A stretch of DNA of 7,831 nt from Verrucomicrobiales bacterium. GTDB lineage: Bacteria > Verrucomicrobiota > Verrucomicrobiia > Limisphaerales > SXQI01. The stretch covers positions 1 through 7,831 of the forward strand of contig JAQGOX010000054.1 in NCBI GenBank assembly GCA_028293365.1, read 5' to 3'. The notes below the pieces were generated by a model. The model made no database searches, was not told where the DNA came from, and worked only from the letters and a program-made list of their open reading frames with translations. This document shows, piece by piece, positions 6,352 through 7,831 of the stretch (the stretch's first letter is position 1; each line of letters opens with the position of its first letter). The position numbers and the translations under genes were made by a program.

Positions 6352-6771
6352 TTCTGGATTTTGACTACTGAAGGCTTCGAGGTCCCGCCTCTCCTTTTTG
6401 GTAGGACGCCCCGCGCCCGGAGGTCTGTTAGGTGCGGAAGCACGACGATTTTCAAGTTGTCGCAAATATTCTTTCGCTGGCGTCAAATCTTCGGCGAAGT
6501 TTGCCACGAGTTTTGGTCCCACTCGTTTTTCGATGATGCCAGTCACGCGCACCGTGCGCTTTATATCGGAAAACTGAATATCGACTACGTCCCCAGGTTT
6601 TACCGCACGGGAAGGTTTTGCAATGCAGCGCCCTATCAGGACTTTTCCCTGGCGGCAGGCTTCGGTAGCCATGGACCGGGCCTTAAACAAACGAACAGCC
6701 CAAAGCCATTTATCCAACCGAACATTTGAGTCAGTTACCCCTGAATCGGATTCTTCAGGAATGGGAATCAT
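6337..6771 (-). CDS. Hsp15-like S4-domain RNA-binding protein
   Basis: The product has 144 residues. The S4 domain (about 18-64) opens RLDKWLWAVRLFKAR (18-32), continues through QGKVLIG and KPSRAVKPGDVVDI (52-65), and matches the Hsp15 (HslR) subgroup. The basic C-terminus contains GRPTKKERRDLEAF (121-134), close to the RPTKKDRR tail typical of this family. In Escherichia coli, Hsp15 binds free 50S subunits carrying nascent chains and helps rescue stalled ribosomes; a similar role here is inferred. The start ATG overlaps the TGA of the upstream N-acetyltransferase gene as ATGA (6768-6771), and no Shine-Dalgarno sequence is seen, so translation is probably coupled. The 3' end overlaps that of fmt by 15 bases. 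The first 16 residues (acidic, polar) precede the S4 core and may be disordered. Confidence 0.9.
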   Translation of the reverse strand: MIPIPEESDSGVTDSNVRLDKWLWAVRLFKARSMATEACRQGKVLIGRCIAKPSRAVKPGDVVDIQFSDIKRTVRVTGIIEKRVGPKLVANFAEDLTPAKEYLRQLENRRASAPNRPPGAGRPTKKERRDLEAFSSQNPELTGD

Positions 6772-7610
6772 CTGGTATTAACAACTCTTGGACTGTTCAA
6801 CTCAGCGTCCTTTGTGGGTTTAAAACTTGTGCCAGCGGGTATCCGGAGTCCGAAAGAATTGGCAAGCAACTCCAGGAGCGCTTCTTCGGACGTAATCAAT
6901 TCGCAGCGTTCACACTCCGGCGTAATAATCAAATGCTCCCGGTTCCGCAAAACGTGCCTTTCCGTTCGGCCCGCAAGTTGAGCGGTCAATGTTTGCACAA
7001 ATTTCGATTCGGGATGCGTCGAACAAAACCAGTTTCCCAGTATATAATCAACGGGCAATTGCGGTTCCAACGTGAACGAAAATTGATCCTGCCAGTTACC
7101 GCGCATCACCGATTGCAGGATCCAGTTCTCGCTCTCCTCTCGCAAACGAAACTTCCAGGCAAATTGCTCAGTTTCGGGTCCAGCAACGAGCGCGATCGGT
7201 TCAATCAACCCATAGCCTCCAAACCCCGTATCAGCAATCCACGACTGATTCTCAGATTCAACTTTCAGAATCATGTGTGTCCTCGGAAGGATTCGGGAAG
7301 TGTAATACCGAACGCGCGCGGCCAGGCGTGTGACCTGAAATCCAAGCCGTTCGAGTACCGCGGCAAACAAAGCGTTCTGCTCGAAGCAGTATCCTCCGCG
7401 ATTATTCTGCACAAGCTTTCGCTGGATCGAGTCAAGATCAATCAGGATGGGACGTCCGAGAAGCACATCCAGATTTTCAAACGGAATATGGGTCGTATGC
7501 GCGAGATGCAAAGCACGAAAAGTGCCCAGCGTGGGAGAACGGTCTCCCTCATAGCCGATGCGCCCAAAATAGGCGTCCAGGTTAATGGTCGGTTCGGAGG
7601 ATCCGGTCAT
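6768..7610 (-). CDS. nat: Arylamine N-acetyltransferase
   Basis: The product has 280 residues, within the normal range for the family. It transfers acetyl from acetyl-CoA to arylamines or hydrazines in the cytoplasm through a cysteine acyl-enzyme. The catalytic triad is complete: C75 in RGGYCFEQN (71-79), H112 in RTHMIL (110-115) and D127 in IADTGFGG (125-132). Another hallmark is HIPFENLDVLLGR (41-53). The C-terminal third (about 190-270) is the variable domain that shapes the acceptor pocket. The physiological acceptor is unknown; bacterial members act in detoxification or in amide formation during secondary metabolism, and no biosynthetic cluster is visible here. It is translationally coupled to the S4 gene. 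No Shine-Dalgarno sequence precedes ATG 7610, and a candidate promoter at 7618-7647 would start transcription almost at that codon. Confidence 0.95.
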   Translation of the reverse strand: MTGSSEPTINLDAYFGRIGYEGDRSPTLGTFRALHLAHTTHIPFENLDVLLGRPILIDLDSIQRKLVQNNRGGYCFEQNALFAAVLERLGFQVTRLAARVRYYTSRILPRTHMILKVESENQSWIADTGFGGYGLIEPIALVAGPETEQFAWKFRLREESENWILQSVMRGNWQDQFSFTLEPQLPVDYILGNWFCSTHPESKFVQTLTAQLAGRTERHVLRNREHLIITPECERCELITSEEALLELLANSFGLRIPAGTSFKPTKDAELNSPRVVNTR

Positions 7611-7617
7611 GTCTTAC

Positions 7618-7647
7618 ATAAAAGCGTGCCTGAGTGCCACGCGTCAA
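7618..7647 (-). promoter_or_regulatory. Candidate sigma-70-type promoter of the nat-S4 pair
   Basis: On the minus strand TTGACG (7647-7642) is followed after 18 bases by TTTTAT (7623-7618). They match the -35 and -10 consensus at 5 and 4 of 6 positions. Transcription would begin near 7610-7612, at or just before the nat ATG. The spacer contains the 5-bp inverted repeat GCGTG/CACGC (7624-7628 and 7638-7642) followed by TTTT on the minus strand. The same stretch could therefore instead be a weak terminator of the upstream gene. Confidence 0.35.
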
Positions 7648-7674
7648 TTCGTATGCGCACTCACCCGGATGAAA

Positions 7675-7831
7675 TCACTCTTGTCGCAAACGATAAAAAC
7701 GGGCCGAGAGATCAGCGGGGTCGGCAAGTGTCATCGAATTACCCGATAAGACGACCGATCCAATTTCCGACCAATTCTCAAGGTCTGACGAACCTTCGAC
7801 AACAACCGTCGCACCCGCCGGACCTGCAATC
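7675..7831 (-). CDS. C-terminal end of a secreted protein with a verrucomicrobial sorting-type tail (partial)
   Basis: A minus-strand frame enters from the right edge and ends at TGA 7677-7675, giving 51 residues. It reads GPAGATVVVEGSSDLENWSEIG, then a short loop ending DPADLSARFYRLRQE (line broken here after 'GSSDLENW' in meaning: the S-DL--W--I and RFYRLR landmarks are at residues 14-23 and 44-49). This pattern is common at the very end of large secreted or surface proteins in Verrucomicrobiota, where it forms a small beta-sandwich-like module. The body of the protein lies beyond the window, so its enzymatic or structural role is unknown. A 64-base gap separates it from nat on the same strand. 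Confidence 0.72.
   Translation of the reverse strand, partial: IAGPAGATVVVEGSSDLENWSEIGSVVLSGNSMTLADPADLSARFYRLRQE

Noticed and set aside
1..7831. Search for defence systems, toxin-antitoxin pairs, integrases, CRISPR repeats, tRNAs and insertion sequences
   Set aside because: All substantial coding sequence is explained by housekeeping, transport, regulatory or unknown-membrane families. No repeated spacer array, terminal inverted repeats with a transposase, or tRNA-like cloverleaf was seen.

Overview
The window looks like chromosomal DNA from a member of the Verrucomicrobiota, perhaps a Pedosphaera/Limisphaerales-type lineage. This is inferred from gene families alone. The clues are a secreted DUF1080 protein with the QGEY-type N-terminal region, a secreted-protein C-terminus of the 'S-DL--W--I ... 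RFYRLR' type at the right edge, and a lineage-type protein with two membrane segments. Nearly all start codons also lack a clear Shine-Dalgarno sequence. I see no rRNA, tRNA, CRISPR array, transposase or phage gene, and composition looks even by eye.

Layout. Bases 1-82 may hold the last residues of a plus-strand gene. A hairpin at 101-137 follows and probably terminates transcription from both sides. Bases 181-3406 carry three minus-strand genes. In transcription order they are a LuxR/NarL-type response regulator, a 12-TM MFS transporter and a secreted DUF1080 (3-keto-disaccharide hydrolase-like) protein. They are separated by 101 and 149 bases, so they may be one unit or several. Bases 3407-3605 are a divergent intergenic region containing a nested inverted repeat. 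Bases 3606-6351 form a tight plus-strand cluster: a signal-peptide plus two-TM protein of unknown function, an adenylate-kinase-family NMP kinase, an 80-residue two-CXXC zinc-ribbon protein, and methionyl-tRNA formyltransferase (fmt). The junctions are a 30-base gap, a 4-base overlap and a 2-base gap. Bases 6337-7610 are a minus-strand pair, arylamine N-acetyltransferase followed by an Hsp15-like S4 RNA-binding protein, joined by an ATGA overlap. The S4 gene ends inside the 3' end of fmt. The right edge (7675-7831) holds the last 51 codons of a minus-strand secreted-protein gene.

How they may work together. The left block reads as uptake and extracytoplasmic breakdown of a carbohydrate or related compound next to an orphan response regulator. 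The central block joins translation initiation (fmt) to nucleotide metabolism and two small or unknown proteins. The right pair links an acetyltransferase with a ribosome-associated RNA-binding protein. No clear new defence or mobile system is visible. The most unusual material is the two-TM unknown protein, the coupled NMP kinase/zinc-ribbon/fmt arrangement, and several small overlap and hairpin features.
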